Shown piece by piece: positions 23,801-34,737 of a DNA stretch of 37,644 nt; the stretch's first letter is position 1; every line of letters begins with the position of its first letter. Below the pieces are notes generated by a model. The model was not told the DNA's origin and did no database searches. It was given only the letters and a program-made list of their open reading frames with translations. A program made the position numbers and the translations under genes. The DNA comes from Desulfosporosinus sp. (GTDB lineage Bacteria; Campylobacterota; Campylobacteria; Campylobacterales; Arcobacteraceae), in contig DYPS01000017.1 in assembly GCA_020719775.1 (NCBI GenBank), positions 1-37,644 on the forward strand, written 5' to 3'.

Positions 23801-26800
23801 AACCATTAACTTTTGCAGATAACTAAACGAGAAGATGTGTCAGTGTTTGCCCATCAACTCCTGATATATATGGTGATTTAAGCACTTTGAGATGTGTTCC
23901 TGATTGTCCAATAAATGAAACAACTTATGCTGACTATTCTACGAGATTATGTGTAAAGGTTTGTCCAAGTTCATCTCCTTCATTATTCGCAGATACTGAT
24001 GCAAGAAGATGTGTAGGTACATGTCCAAATGGAACTTACTCAGATAATTCTACTCGTTTATGCGTTTAAGTTTGCCCATAATATCCAGATACTTATGGAG
24101 ATTACTCTACACATCGCTGTGTTTCGATATGTCCAATTTCTCCAGATTTGTATGCAGACCCTCTTTCCCAATAATGCGTTTTAAGATGTCCCGATGGATA
24201 CTATGCTGAAAATGACACAAGAAGATGTCTACCTTAATGTCCTTATGGCCAGTTAAACTATGCTGATAACTTAACAAATCGATGTGTCAAAAAATGTCCT
24301 GCAAGTTAAAACACATATGGTGACAATTCAACCGCAAATTGCGTAAAACAATGTCCATAAGTACCATTCACTTATGCCGATAATATGACGAGAATGTGTC
24401 TCATTATTTGTAATAATGTAACATTTGATAACAATTTAACTTATGGAGGATATGCTTAAAATGTTTCTAGAGTTTGTGTTCTAAAATGTCCAGATTAATC
24501 TTATGGAGATATCACAACAAGATATTGTGTTAGGTATTGTCCTTAAGGATCATATGCATATGACATAACGAATATGTGTGTATAAAATTGTCCAGATCCT
24601 TACTTCGCTGATCCAACAACTGAAAAATGTGTTTCAGTTTGTCCATAAGCACAACTACTATTCGGATAGCCATTTAATAGAACATGCACAGTATTTTGTC
24701 CTTAAACCACTTATGCTGATTATCAATCGCAAACTTGTGTTTCAGTTTGCCCTCATTTAAATGTTAGCTACAATGGCACATACGATACTTTTGCCTATTA
24801 GAATGATAATTCTTGTGTAGATTAATGCCCGATTCCTTTGTATGGATATCCTGTTACATATGTATGTGTTGCAGTATGTCCTAATCCTTACTATAAAAAT
24901 ATTACCGATCATCGATGCTATAAATGCCCTGATTCATGTGCTTCATGTAATTATCCTCAAGCTTGTCTAACTTGTGTACCTGGAAATTATCTATATTCCG
25001 GGTCGTGTGTACAGTCATGCCCGACGTTCCCTGCTATAACTTATGCAAATCCAAGCGGATAATGTGGGACTAGTTTCCAATGCACACCAGGATACTTCGC
25101 ATTAAACATTACAAAAACTTGTGTCCAAACATGTCCTGCTGGTTTCTATAAAAACAACCTTCTTCAATCATGTGACGCATGTCAAAGAGGATGCTTAACC
25201 TGTACAAACTCAACATATTGCATTGTATGCAATACAACTTTAGCAATCTGGTATTAATTCAACTGCTACACATATTGCTCTCCATTAAGAAGATATTACA
25301 CCTCAACAGGTTGTGTAAACGTATGCCCTATCGGCACATTCTTAAACTTAACTAATTGCCAGAACTGTAGTGCTATATGTAAATCGTGTATAGTTCAATC
25401 ATAAAATTGCATAACATGTGCAGATGGTTTATATCTATCCAATAACTTATGTGTACAGACTTGTCCAACAAATTATAAGGCAATAAACTAAAATAATTCA
25501 CTAGTATGTAGAAGCTGTTCAGCAGTCGGTGTGAATTGCACTGTTCAACCATTGACCTATTAGTTGACTCAATATGTAGATAATTTCAAATACACTTTTA
25601 TGCTCAAATTTAGTGAACCAGTCGATATTACTGGTAATCTTGCGGATATTATATCTATCCAACAAGTTACGAATAGTAGACTTTTGGCAACTACATATAG
25701 CAATTTGGATTATACAATTATCGATTATGGAGGAGGTGTTTATGCATTTATTCTTAATAATCTAAATGCGCAAGGAGGAAGCAGCCCTCAATATCAGTTT
25801 CAAATCCTTGATCCCTCTGCAATCGTATCTCCTTCTGGTCAATTACCATCTAATACTAGATCAACCGTGATCATAGATGCAACTACTCTCTACTCTCTAA
25901 CAGATTATAATAAATCTTTTATGAGCTACTTTACATTTATTCTTATTATGAGCATGATTTTGCTAGTATTTTCATTTTGGACATTAAATAGCGTATGGGC
26001 TCCAATGTTTGATTTTATTCAATTGATGTTTGCAGTGTTTTTGGTCAATGTTTAGCTACCACCAACTGCGATGTATGCATTAGGAGTGTTTAATTTGTCT
26101 GCATTTACTTTTTTACCAAACTTTTTCACAAATATGCTGCCAACATTCATCTATAATTAAAAAGTTATGAACTCTACTGTTTTTTCAATCTTAGGAGACT
26201 TCGCCTTTTTAAGAACTATGGGACAACTTTACTTCATCTTATTAATGATTGGTATTTTAGTTTTAGCTACATTCTTGATGAGTAAAAAATTCTTTTGGAA
26301 GCCTTTAAAAAAATGGAGTAAATCTTTCATAAGAGAAACTTTTTGGAAAAAACACCTTTACAATATTGTTCACATTTTATTCTTGCCAACTTTCCTTATG
26401 TTTTTCTTAAACTTTAGAGATTACTAAACAAAAAATAGCACTGCAATTGGTTTTTCAATTTTCAGTTCATATTTATTCGCAATTGGACTCATGGTTTTCA
26501 TAGTTTATGCACTGTACAAATTGAGGAGATTATCTATAGATAGTCCCATAACTTATTTAATGCTTCAAAAAGCATATAATTTCATAACCTTACAGAAAAT
26601 TGTAATTCTAGATAACTAAATCCATCATTTCATCTACTAAAAGAATGAAGTTGATATAAAAAATGCAAATTAGCCTCGCATAAACTAACTACTAATTATT
26701 CCATTTACAGTGTAGACAAGACTAGGTCCAATGTAGATCACAGCTCCTCTCATAAATATTCTGCATAAATTCATCATAGCTTTGTTCATTACAATCGGAT

Positions 26801-27690
26801 ACTAAAACCCAATTATTCAATGTCTTTAATTCATAATTATCAATATCTTATATGGAGTATATATCACTCTAAAGAAGCCCTACATAAAGATTGGTACAAA
26901 AGTTATGACTAATTAAATAATAATTCACAACATGATTGTCATATCGATTATCTTAATTATTCTCTTAGTATTTAAAGTCCAGGTGAACTCTTTGGATATG
27001 GCAAATAAGTTGATAATTGCGGATGTTCTATGTATATTCATTCTTGAGGGAATTACTGTTAACTTTGTGTACTTTGCTTATAGGATTTATGGTCATTACT
27101 TTTAACATTACTGGAAGAAATTTATTAATTCTGAGCTGTTCAAAGTTAATTACACTGTTTAACATTTAGAGCTAAGTAAAAAATACGATGAAAAATAAAA
27201 ACTTTTGCTTAAATAAACTCGTCCGAGAGACTAATTCTTAATGGCAATTAAAGTAGAACAAGGCTAAGCTTTAGCAGGAATGGTATTAAGAGACCCCAAC
27301 CATACAAAAGGAAAAGATAAGTTCAAGTAAGTTAATTTAAGGCCAAATAATACATAAATAGTTCAAAAAGACATAACATAAATGTTTAAAACTATGCACA
27401 ATGAGCACTAAAAATCAAATAAGTCAATTAAAAGCAGCGATCGTCTTACAAAGGCTGAAAGAAACAAAGTTAGAAACTAAATATTCTAAAAGTTTTAAGA
27501 GAGCAAAGAGCAAGTGTATTAGCCAATAAGAATGCCAATTGAATAAGCTTAAAATGACTAAGAGTAAAAATCTTAAAGCGAAGAGTCAGATGAGTATTAG
27601 TACTAATATATTGAAGAGGAGTATCCAGAAGGAACTCCAATGTAATAAATCTTGAAAGGAGTCAAAAAAGGAGATTTTATTCTTCCTTGA
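14884..27690 (+). CDS. Giant cysteine-rich repeat surface protein with polytopic membrane domain
   Basis: One intronless frame of 4268 codons. A signal peptide lies at residues 1-22; the upstream in-frame ATG at 14836 would place 16 polar residues before it, so 14884 is preferred. Order: Cys-rich region (about 23-275); a Cys-poor, aromatic/beta-like domain (about 280-435, ITWDTDISIGSGW to WGIRQIQIMQLVC); then to about residue 3555 well over a hundred furin/growth-factor-receptor-like units of roughly 20-28 residues, of the pattern YADNSTRxCVxxCP; a Cys-poor domain before the membrane (3561-3675, DNFKYTFMLKFSEPVDI); about eight or nine membrane segments (3683-4075); and a Q-rich, then acidic cytoplasmic tail ending GDFILP. 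Related Cys-rich membrane proteins form large families in ciliates, with mostly unknown roles: cell surface, adhesion or sensing. The neighbouring genes give no clue. Confidence 0.9.
16600..25050 (+). repeat. Coding tandem Cys-repeat array
   Basis: Within the giant gene, units about 60-84 bases long encode diverged copies of [YF]-[AG]-D-N-[ST]-T-x-x-C-V-x-x-C-P. The DNA is diverged between units, so selection rather than recent duplication seems to hold the pattern. Many units carry an N-x-S/T glycosylation sequon at the same place (DNST, DNTT). Boundaries are approximate. Confidence 0.85.
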
Positions 27691-27826
27691 GCTTAAAAAT
27701 AATCTATCAAAAACATTTAACTATGATGACCGTATTAAATTTATCAAATATTTATTCTTATATTTATGTTTGGTTATATCATTTATGCATAATTTGATTA
27801 GTATAATTTTATAATAGATTACCAAT

Positions 27827-28273
27827 ATGAAAAAAGCAAAAGCAAATACCAACTCTAAAGGAAAATTCAAAGGATAAAGAAGATCTGGCAAGCCGAGTAA
27901 TAATTCTGGCAAACATGGAAAGAATGGTTTCATGAATAAAAGATCTAACAAATCAAGCGATAGATCAGATTCAAAGTCAAGATTTGACGTAAAAAAGAAA
28001 AACCAGCCTATTGCCAAAAATAAAAAGATAACAAATGGAATATTTATTAAGTCTAGTGTACCGACTCATAAAAAACAAAGAGAAGAAGGAAAGTAGAAAA
28101 GAAAGGAGAATGAGAATTTAAAGAAAATAGTTATTGAAAATGAACTGAAAAATGGCGCTTCCATAAATATCTAAAAAATAAAAGAATCCTATAAATAAAT
28201 TCAGTCGAGAGGCTTGAAGCAGAGAATCGGTAAAAGGATAAAAGCCGTGCTAGGAGAAGGGTGGATTAGCTGA
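27827..28273 (+). CDS. Small basic protein of unknown function
   Basis: A 148-residue intronless frame ending in TGA, 136 bases after the giant gene. The first half is Lys/Ser/Gly/Asn-rich and looks disordered (SGKPSNNSGKHGKNG). The second half is a charged helix (KQREEGKQKRKENENLKK) ending in GKRIKAVLGEGWIS. The composition resembles small nucleolar or ribosome-assembly proteins, but I do not recognise a family. Only two in-frame stops of the standard code precede the helix part, so the frame is well supported. Confidence 0.7.
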
Positions 28274-28490
28274 TCTATGATATTTATTCAGTTATTAAAC
28301 TTAAAGGTCATTATATAGTTTAAATCGTTCTCACTATATATATGGTTTAATAAAATAAAAATTTAAAGGCTGATTTATTTCTTACAAAAGTTTTGCAAGT
28401 TTTCCTTTATTATGTATTGTTTTTAGTATTGTAAGAGAATTTTTTTTTTATAATTATGACAAATCATATCCATTTTAAAACTGAAATCCA

Positions 28491-29948
28491 ATGTAATAAA
28501 ACTATTATGTCGCATCTCTTGATCAATCCACAACATCTACCAAATTCTCCATCTTTAAAAGTGATGGAACTTTGATCGCGAAATAAATCTTAGAGCATAC
28601 ACAGATCACACCAAAAGATGGATGGCTTTAACATGATCCTATATAAATTTTATCGAATGTTCAAAAGTCTATAGCAAATACCATAAAAAAAATATAGTAA
28701 TCTAAGCAGCACCCATCATTTAGTATCGTCAAATTAACTGGCCTGGGAATATGCAATCAACGTTAAACCATAGTATGTTGGGACTAAAATGGAAAACCTC
28801 TCTACAACGCAATTGTTTGGTGTGATTCAAGAACAAAGTAGATTTGTGAGGATTTCAAAAAAAAATATGGTGACTTTAAAGTACTAACTGGCTTACCAGT
28901 TTCTTCATATTTTAGTTTATTTAAGATCATTTGGCTAATAGATAACGTACCTTAGATAAAATAAAAACTTTAGAGTGGAAAACTCAAGTTTGGAACAATT
29001 GACTCTTGGGTGACTTATAATTTGACAGGAAAATATGTAACAGATGCCTCCAATGCTAGTAGAACCTATCTGTGCAATTTGAATGGATAATGGGATTAAT
29101 AGTTGCTAAAGTTATTTCAAATTAAAGTATAATGTTTACCGAAAATTGTTGGCTCGTTTGAGAATGTTGGAAATATTTTGGAAGGACCGCTAAAGGGAGT
29201 GTCAATTTGTAGTTTGATGGGAGATCAGCAATCTTCTGCGTTTGCTCATAATTTGAAGCATAATCAGATGAAAATAACTTATGGAACTGGGTGTTTTTTA
29301 CTTTCACATATTGGAAATAAGGCCAAAATTCATGACTCTTTTGTAACAACAATTTTAAATAGAAAAGGTAAATAGATGGAATATGCGTATGAAGCTTCTG
29401 TCTAATGTGGTGGAGGAACTCTAAACTGGGCCAAAAGAGCAGGATTTTTCAATAATTATTCTTAATTAAACGAATTAAAAAATGAAAGCCACGAATCGTT
29501 AAATTTTTATCCGTCTTTTGGCTCTATATTCGCTCCTTATTGGAAGTCTGGAGTATAAGGGGCATTCACTGGGCTGGATTTTAACACCACGAAAAAAGCC
29601 ATTTTAGCATCAATTTTAGAATCAATAACATTTCGAATTTATGATAATATTAAATTTAGCGACTTTAATTAGGTCAATTAAATATTAGTCGATGGAGGAA
29701 TGACTGTAAACTAAGATTTTATGCAACTACAGGCAAATGTATTTGGTAAAAGAGTAAAAGTTAAGTAATTAGATGCATGTTGGGGAGTAGCTAAGGGAGT
29801 TTTAATTAATAAAACTATCTAGATAAAATAAATTGAGGATGAAGGAAAAATATATATACCTTAGCTTGAAATAAATAAAAAATTAATGAAAAAATACGAT
29901 AAATGGAGCGTATAAAGGTGCAAACTGTACTGTTGGAAAAATTAGTGA
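28491..29948 (+). CDS. Glycerol kinase (FGGY family)
   Basis: An intronless 485-residue protein, the usual length for the family. It phosphorylates glycerol with ATP to glycerol 3-phosphate. N-terminal ATP-binding loop [15 protein letters not shown]; then [15 protein letters not shown] and [23 protein letters not shown] with the catalytic Asp; [27 protein letters not shown] followed by TYGTGCFLL; and the C-terminal domain ITFRIYDNI and [19 protein letters not shown]. All are in the family order. The start MQQNYYVASL is chosen because it sits just before the first strand. An ATG at 28456 is in another frame. The last residues WKN follow a degenerate form of the usual C-terminal helix. Confidence 0.95.
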
Positions 29949-30055
29949 AAATTTATGCATGATGATAAATTATTATCTGACAGTATTAGTTATGAGAAGG
30001 CTTGTATATTATGCATTAGTTAATAGAAAATTTTATTTATTTATATTTACATTTA

Positions 30056-30769
30056 TCAAAAAACTATCATTTTTCGCTCGCAGTAGTCGATTAATACGTT
30101 ATTGATCCTTTCGTGCAACTATTGGCATCCTTTTACGACAATTCCGTATATTTTTTTCAGTTCTTCTTATCTTATTTTTGCATTTTTTAAATCAAAACAG
30201 TCTATTTTTTTCTGGTTGTTTAAGTAAGATATAACCAGTTAGTTAGATAGTTAAAATTCTTCCTCTTCATTTGTATCTATCAAGATCGAGCCATTATATG
30301 TTCCAGCGGTACATGAAATAAGCAAATCTTTCATTGAAATTCCAGCTTGAGTAAGGGCGAGAGTTATACTATTCACAACTGCACTTTTTGCACTGCCTTA
30401 ATTCTTCAGTACACTTACAATAACCTCAATTTGACTTTTCTTGTACTGCTAATCTATAATAACTGCTTCAAAACTTTTCCTCAAATTTTCTGTAAACTCT
30501 GAAAACTATCGATCATACTTGGCCTTTCGTTTTTCTAAAGAGCTGAAAGGAGCGACAGTATATTATATTTTTAGCAGGTTGTCATTATGATTTGATCTTT
30601 GGTAAGGGCCTTTCACAAGGCATATGACCTCAGTTAGTCCTTGCTTGATTAGACATGAGCCATCGACTGAAGAGTCAAACCCAAGTAGGATAGAGGTTTA
30701 TCTTAATTCGTTATTTTTTCTGCCGTCAGATCTGTACTAAGCAAGATCTGAAAAATCAACATTGATCAT
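30056..30769 (-). CDS. RRP41: Exosome core subunit Rrp41/EXOSC4 (RNase PH fold)
   Basis: An intronless 237-residue protein. It starts with the family block YRSDGRKNNELRQ (residues 12-24) and LLGFDSSVDGSCLI, followed by the EVICLVKGP strand. The core IEVIVSVLKNQGSAKSAVVN and SITLALTQAGISMKDLLISC matches the EXOSC4 consensus for the second half of the fold. Length and order fit the eukaryotic Rrp41 subunit of the six-member ring of the RNA exosome, which is involved in 3'-to-5' RNA processing and decay. Rrp41 is usually catalytically inactive in eukaryotes. Convergent with glycerol kinase, with only about 107 bases between stops. Confidence 0.93.
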
Positions 30770-31057
30770 TTTTGATTATTTATAATATGAACGTGAATTG
30801 AATATTAGTAAGTTTTAATAAGGCAAAAAAAAGTAAAGAAAATTTATTATAAAATAACCATTACACTTTAAATAAACGAAGAATTTATTCATAAAACTTT
30901 CATTTTATTTTTGTTATATCAAACACAATAAAATAGCCAATTAAAGCATTGTTTTGACCAATGTATAAGTATTGAATTGAATTTATTCGCAAAGTAGGAT
31001 AATTGTTTCCATTAATAGTTTTTGTAAAATTAGTAGTATAATCATTAAATATCTTTC

Positions 31058-31621
31058 ATGGAAAAATAAACCCATTTGGTCCACACTTATACTGATATGC
31101 AGGGAAAGAACCTTGAACTGAATCCCAATCACACTTTCCACTTTGTGGATAGTAATAGTGTTAGAACATAAGAACATGCCTGGGACTGCGAAGTTTAGGT
31201 TGATGGAATTTGGCATTTTAATAAAAACACTAAGGAATTACATTTAAGTGCCAAGTATTGGAGAGGAGCATAAGATAAGAAAGGCATTTAAAAGTCAATT
31301 TTCGATAAATCCTTTACTTAAAAAGTTTTAAACACTTAGAACTTTGATTTTATAAGTTCTGATGTAAAATGCTACTCTGCAACCTGGAAAGGAAACAAAT
31401 ACTAAGGAATGACAACAAAATTACTAAAAAATAATACCCTACAAACAAAAAAACAGTTCTAACCAAAACATCAATAAGTTCTCCATAAAGAAGAGTGCTA
31501 ACATTGCTAAAAGCCTGAATAACACAAAGTCTAAAGCCACCATCACTAAGCCCACCACAAGGAAGGTGACACTCACTAATGGCACCATTAGCATGGACAT
31601 CATCACGACCAGCACAGATGA
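31058..31621 (+). CDS. Protein with histidine-rich C-terminal tail, unknown function
   Basis: A 187-residue frame from ATG 31058 to TGA 31619-31621, read through many TAA codons. Residues 1-130 look folded and beta-rich (HTFHFVDSNS, GIWHFNKNTKELHLSAKYW, CYSATWKGNKYQG). The last 50 residues are dense in His (SHHHQAHHKEGDTHQWHHQ, then HGHHHDQHR) and include a CQHC pair. Such tails bind Zn, Ni or Cu in many proteins, so metal handling or sensing is a guess. The folded part was not recognised. Higher GC in the tail comes from CAC/CAT/CAG codons and creates a 103-codon shadow frame on the opposite strand. No signal peptide. Confidence 0.72.
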
Positions 31622-31861
31622 AACCACATGATCCTTTATTAGGATAAAATACTATGAACAAATCTTAATTATAAACATGTAGTATAATAATAAAGAAAGG
31701 ATATTTAATTTACTATTATAAAATAGCAAACGCTAAATTAATGTGCGTTATTTTTAATTAGTACTTTTAATTTTTGTTTTATTATTTTGCTTTCTGTTCA
31801 TATTTACCTATAATTGGCTCCATTTGAAAGATTTTATTATATCAAAAAATAAATTAGTTTA

Positions 31862-34195
31862 ATGAGAATCTATATTGAAGATTTACCTGTCATTTTCCCA
31901 TATTCCCTTGTCTTTAATTAACAGGTCATCTATATGGAATATTTAAAAAAAACATTAGATTCGACTGGACATGCATTATTGGAAATGCCCACAGGAACTG
32001 GGAAAACAGTGTGCTTGCTCGCTTTGCTTACATCGTACTTATCTCACCGAACTAAATATAAAAAGGTAAACTTAAATAAATATTTAGCTCATCTATTGTA
32101 CTAGAACTGTCGTATAGATGGAAAAAACATTGAAATAGTTAAAGGCGCTTTTGAAGAAAAGAGCTAAATAATAACCAACTTCAAAGAAATTTCTATGCCT
32201 AGGTTTAACAGCCAAAAAAAACTTATGTGTTCATAAGGATTCGAAGAGTTGGAGATAATCTGGAAATATTTAGTCATAATGTAAAAAAAGAACAGCCGAA
32301 TGGGTTCGTCATAAAAAACCAGCATAGGGCTAATAGCCAGTATTATGCGAATATTATTAAAATCTTCAAGGGTTGAACGAAGTGATTGAAAGAAACAAAT
32401 AAGAAAACCAAGTTTTCACAATGTAAGACATAAGAAAATTCGGAAAATAAAAAATCCAGTGCCCATACTATACAGCACGAGAAGGACTCAAAGTTGCTGA
32501 TATAATCGTATTCAACTATTTGTATCTAATAGATCCACAAATATCAGGCTCCTTCATGAAAAACCTCTCAAAGGACACAATCGTAGTATTCGATGAGGCT
32601 CATAATATAGACGACGTATGTATTGAGGCCTATACTTTAAAAGTAAACAACCAAATTTTGGCATCAGCAGGAAGGAACATAAACTCAATATCTGATAAAC
32701 TTGAACACTTGAGCAAATAGAATAATGAACGATATAAAAAATAAATCCAAAATGTGGTCTAAATGCTTAAACAAAAGCAGGATAATCCTTTATAACTGGA
32801 TATTGATAGCGATCAAATGATAAAAAAATTTATTCCATAATCAATTTCGAATAGTTCACTTTTTATCAACTCTTTGAGAGTTGTCGTTCAGTTCATGAGG
32901 AATAAGCTAAAGTAAAAAAATGTCAGATTTTATGATAATCCAGAGTTCAGAAAATAAATGGAAGTTAATACCAATTTGGATTCTCAATTTTTTAGATTAG
33001 CCAATGAAAGCCTCTTTCGATTGATGAATATGCTTCAGATTACAGAAGTATAAAATTTGAAGTCATTAACTCTTATGACGTTTTTTTGTGAGTTAGTTTG
33101 TAGCCACAATAACGGATTTAAGATAATATTTCAGCCTCATCCAATGGATGGAAATATCGCAGATCCCTTGCTAACTTTATCATGTTTAGATAGTGCATTG
33201 AGTATGAAACCTATATGGAAGAATTTTTCTTCTGTAATCCTAACATCGGGTACAATTTCACCTATAAATTTATATCCAAAAATATTAGGATTTCAACCAG
33301 TTATAGCAAAATCAATAAACATTCAAATTGGGCGAAATCCTATCAACCCACTTATTATTGGTCGAACATACGATCAGTAAAACCTAAGCTCAGAATACAC
33401 CTTAAGAAGCTAAAAAAAGGTAGCAATCGCTTATGGCAAATTAATAATAGGCCTAAGTTGCATCGTCCCAGATGGAATAATTTGTTTCTTTCCATCTTAT
33501 ATGTACATGTAGCATATCTTAAAGCAATGGTATTAGCTTGGAATAATAGATTAACTTCTCAAGTATAAGTACATGTTCATAGAGAAAAAAGATCCAATGT
33601 AAACTTAAGAAAACTTAATTCAATATAGAAAAGCGTGTGATATTGGAAGAGGTGCAGTATTTTTTGCTATTGCAAGGGGTAAAATTGCAGAAGGTGTTGA
33701 TTTCTAAGAACATTATGGAAGGTGTGTAATTATGATAGGATTTCCAGTTCAGAACTCACATGATCCTGTTTTATTGGAGAGAATCAAATTTATGGTCGAT
33801 AATAAACAAATAAGAGACAGAAATGAATTCTTTTAATTTGACACTATGAGGCAATGTGCTCAATGCTTGGGCAGAGTAATGAGAAAAAAGACTGATTACG
33901 GATTGATGATCCTGGCTGATACTAGATTTTTGCGTCCAGGAAAGTATGAAAAACTACCTTAGTGGATAAAGAAGTGCCTTTAGCATCAGAATATCAATAT
34001 AACATTTTAGATGATATTCCATACAGCAAGCAATTTTTTCAGAAGAATGGGGAAACTTTATGAATTAGTAAGTATTTAATTTATATTTAGAGTTAAAAGC
34101 ATTACAAATCTTAAAAAGACTTTAAAAGCCCTGAAGTAAAATAATTATAAAACGATAAATAGGCTGTTGAAAAAATAATATAAATTCTAATATGA
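31862..34195 (+). CDS. ERCC2: XPD/Rad3 (ERCC2) helicase of TFIIH
   Basis: Three exons and two tiny introns (32066-32087, 34068-34090), 762 residues, almost exactly the human length. XPD is the 5'-to-3' helicase of TFIIH used in nucleotide excision repair, and is structural in transcription initiation. Visible: N-terminus [13 protein letters not shown]; Walker A PTGTGKT (43-49); four iron-sulfur Cys at 115, 133, 155 and 193; FDEAHNID with DEAH from 237; [20 protein letters not shown]; the block [16 protein letters not shown]; and motif [16 protein letters not shown]. The C-terminal exon has 34 residues and ends VEKIIQILI. All known active-site motifs look intact. XPD rather than FANCJ/RTEL1, by its N-terminus, size and sequence between motifs. 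Confidence 0.96.
32066..32087 (+). other. Intron, 22 nt (XPD, first)
   Basis: GTAAAC...ATTTAG, phase 0, between TKYKK and LIYCTRT. Removal restores the conserved KLIYCSRT-like strand of motif Ia. Confidence 0.94.
34068..34090 (+). other. Intron, 23 nt (XPD, second)
   Basis: GTAAGT...ATTTAG after GKLYEL. Removing it reaches a TGA 35 codons later at the normal XPD length. Leaving it in keeps the frame open for hundreds of bases of non-conserved sequence. Confidence 0.85.
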
Positions 34196-34737
34196 ATAAA
34201 ATGTTTTAAGTCTGAACAAATTTTGTTAATTTTAAAGTATTTGCTGTTACTTTATACAATACATTTTAAGTCAAAATTTTTTTGTAATAATTATAAAAGG
34301 ATAATTAAATAATTTATCATTTACGACTTATGAGCGTATTTCAAGCATATTTTAAGCATATTTCAATTTCATATTTGTAATCATATTAGATGCTAAATAT
34401 GTGAACCCCTTTTTCTACTTGTTATAAGCCTCAAGCACTTATTTAAACTCATAAGCAAAAAAATAAATATATTATTTCTATTTTATTCATATTTAATGCC
34501 AAAATAACAAAACCATATCACTCAAAACTATATTTATCGATGAATTCTCTTAAGTCTATGCAACTCAAATCCAAAATTAAAATAAGAGTTGAATTGCTGA
34601 CATCATCATAAATTGAATATTTTACTCTATTCTAATTTTATTTGATTATTATTTAATCAAAGTATTGGAATATTTAGCAGATATTTATTGTTCTAATCTA
34701 TAATTATTTATTTTCTATTTATAGAAGCTCAAAGCAC
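34196..34737. other. Intergenic spacer, no gene seen
   Basis: About 540 bases of AT-rich sequence between XPD and the next gene in the same direction. It has a short run of similar units (TTTCAAGCATATTTTAAGCA type) at 34335-34375. No RNA gene, coding sequence or promoter motif was recognised. Confidence 0.55.

Noticed and set aside
31500-31630. Relatively GC-rich stretch considered as a structured RNA (snoRNA-like GTGATGATG motif)
   Set aside because: The base composition is explained by His/Gln codons of the plus-strand gene, and no matching D box or stem was found.
31350-31661. 103-codon minus-strand open frame with hydrophobic C-terminus, and a nested 62-codon frame
   Set aside because: It has no ATG start and is the exact antisense of His/Gln codons (CAC, CAT, CAA) of the plus-strand His-rich gene, which has a start, a stop and folded-looking sequence upstream.
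31910-31924. Possible 15-nt intron (GTCTTTAATTAACAG) in the first exon of XPD
   Set aside because: Reading through gives [20 protein letters not shown], which aligns with the conserved FPYxxIYPEQxxYMxxLK block of XPD, so it is coding.
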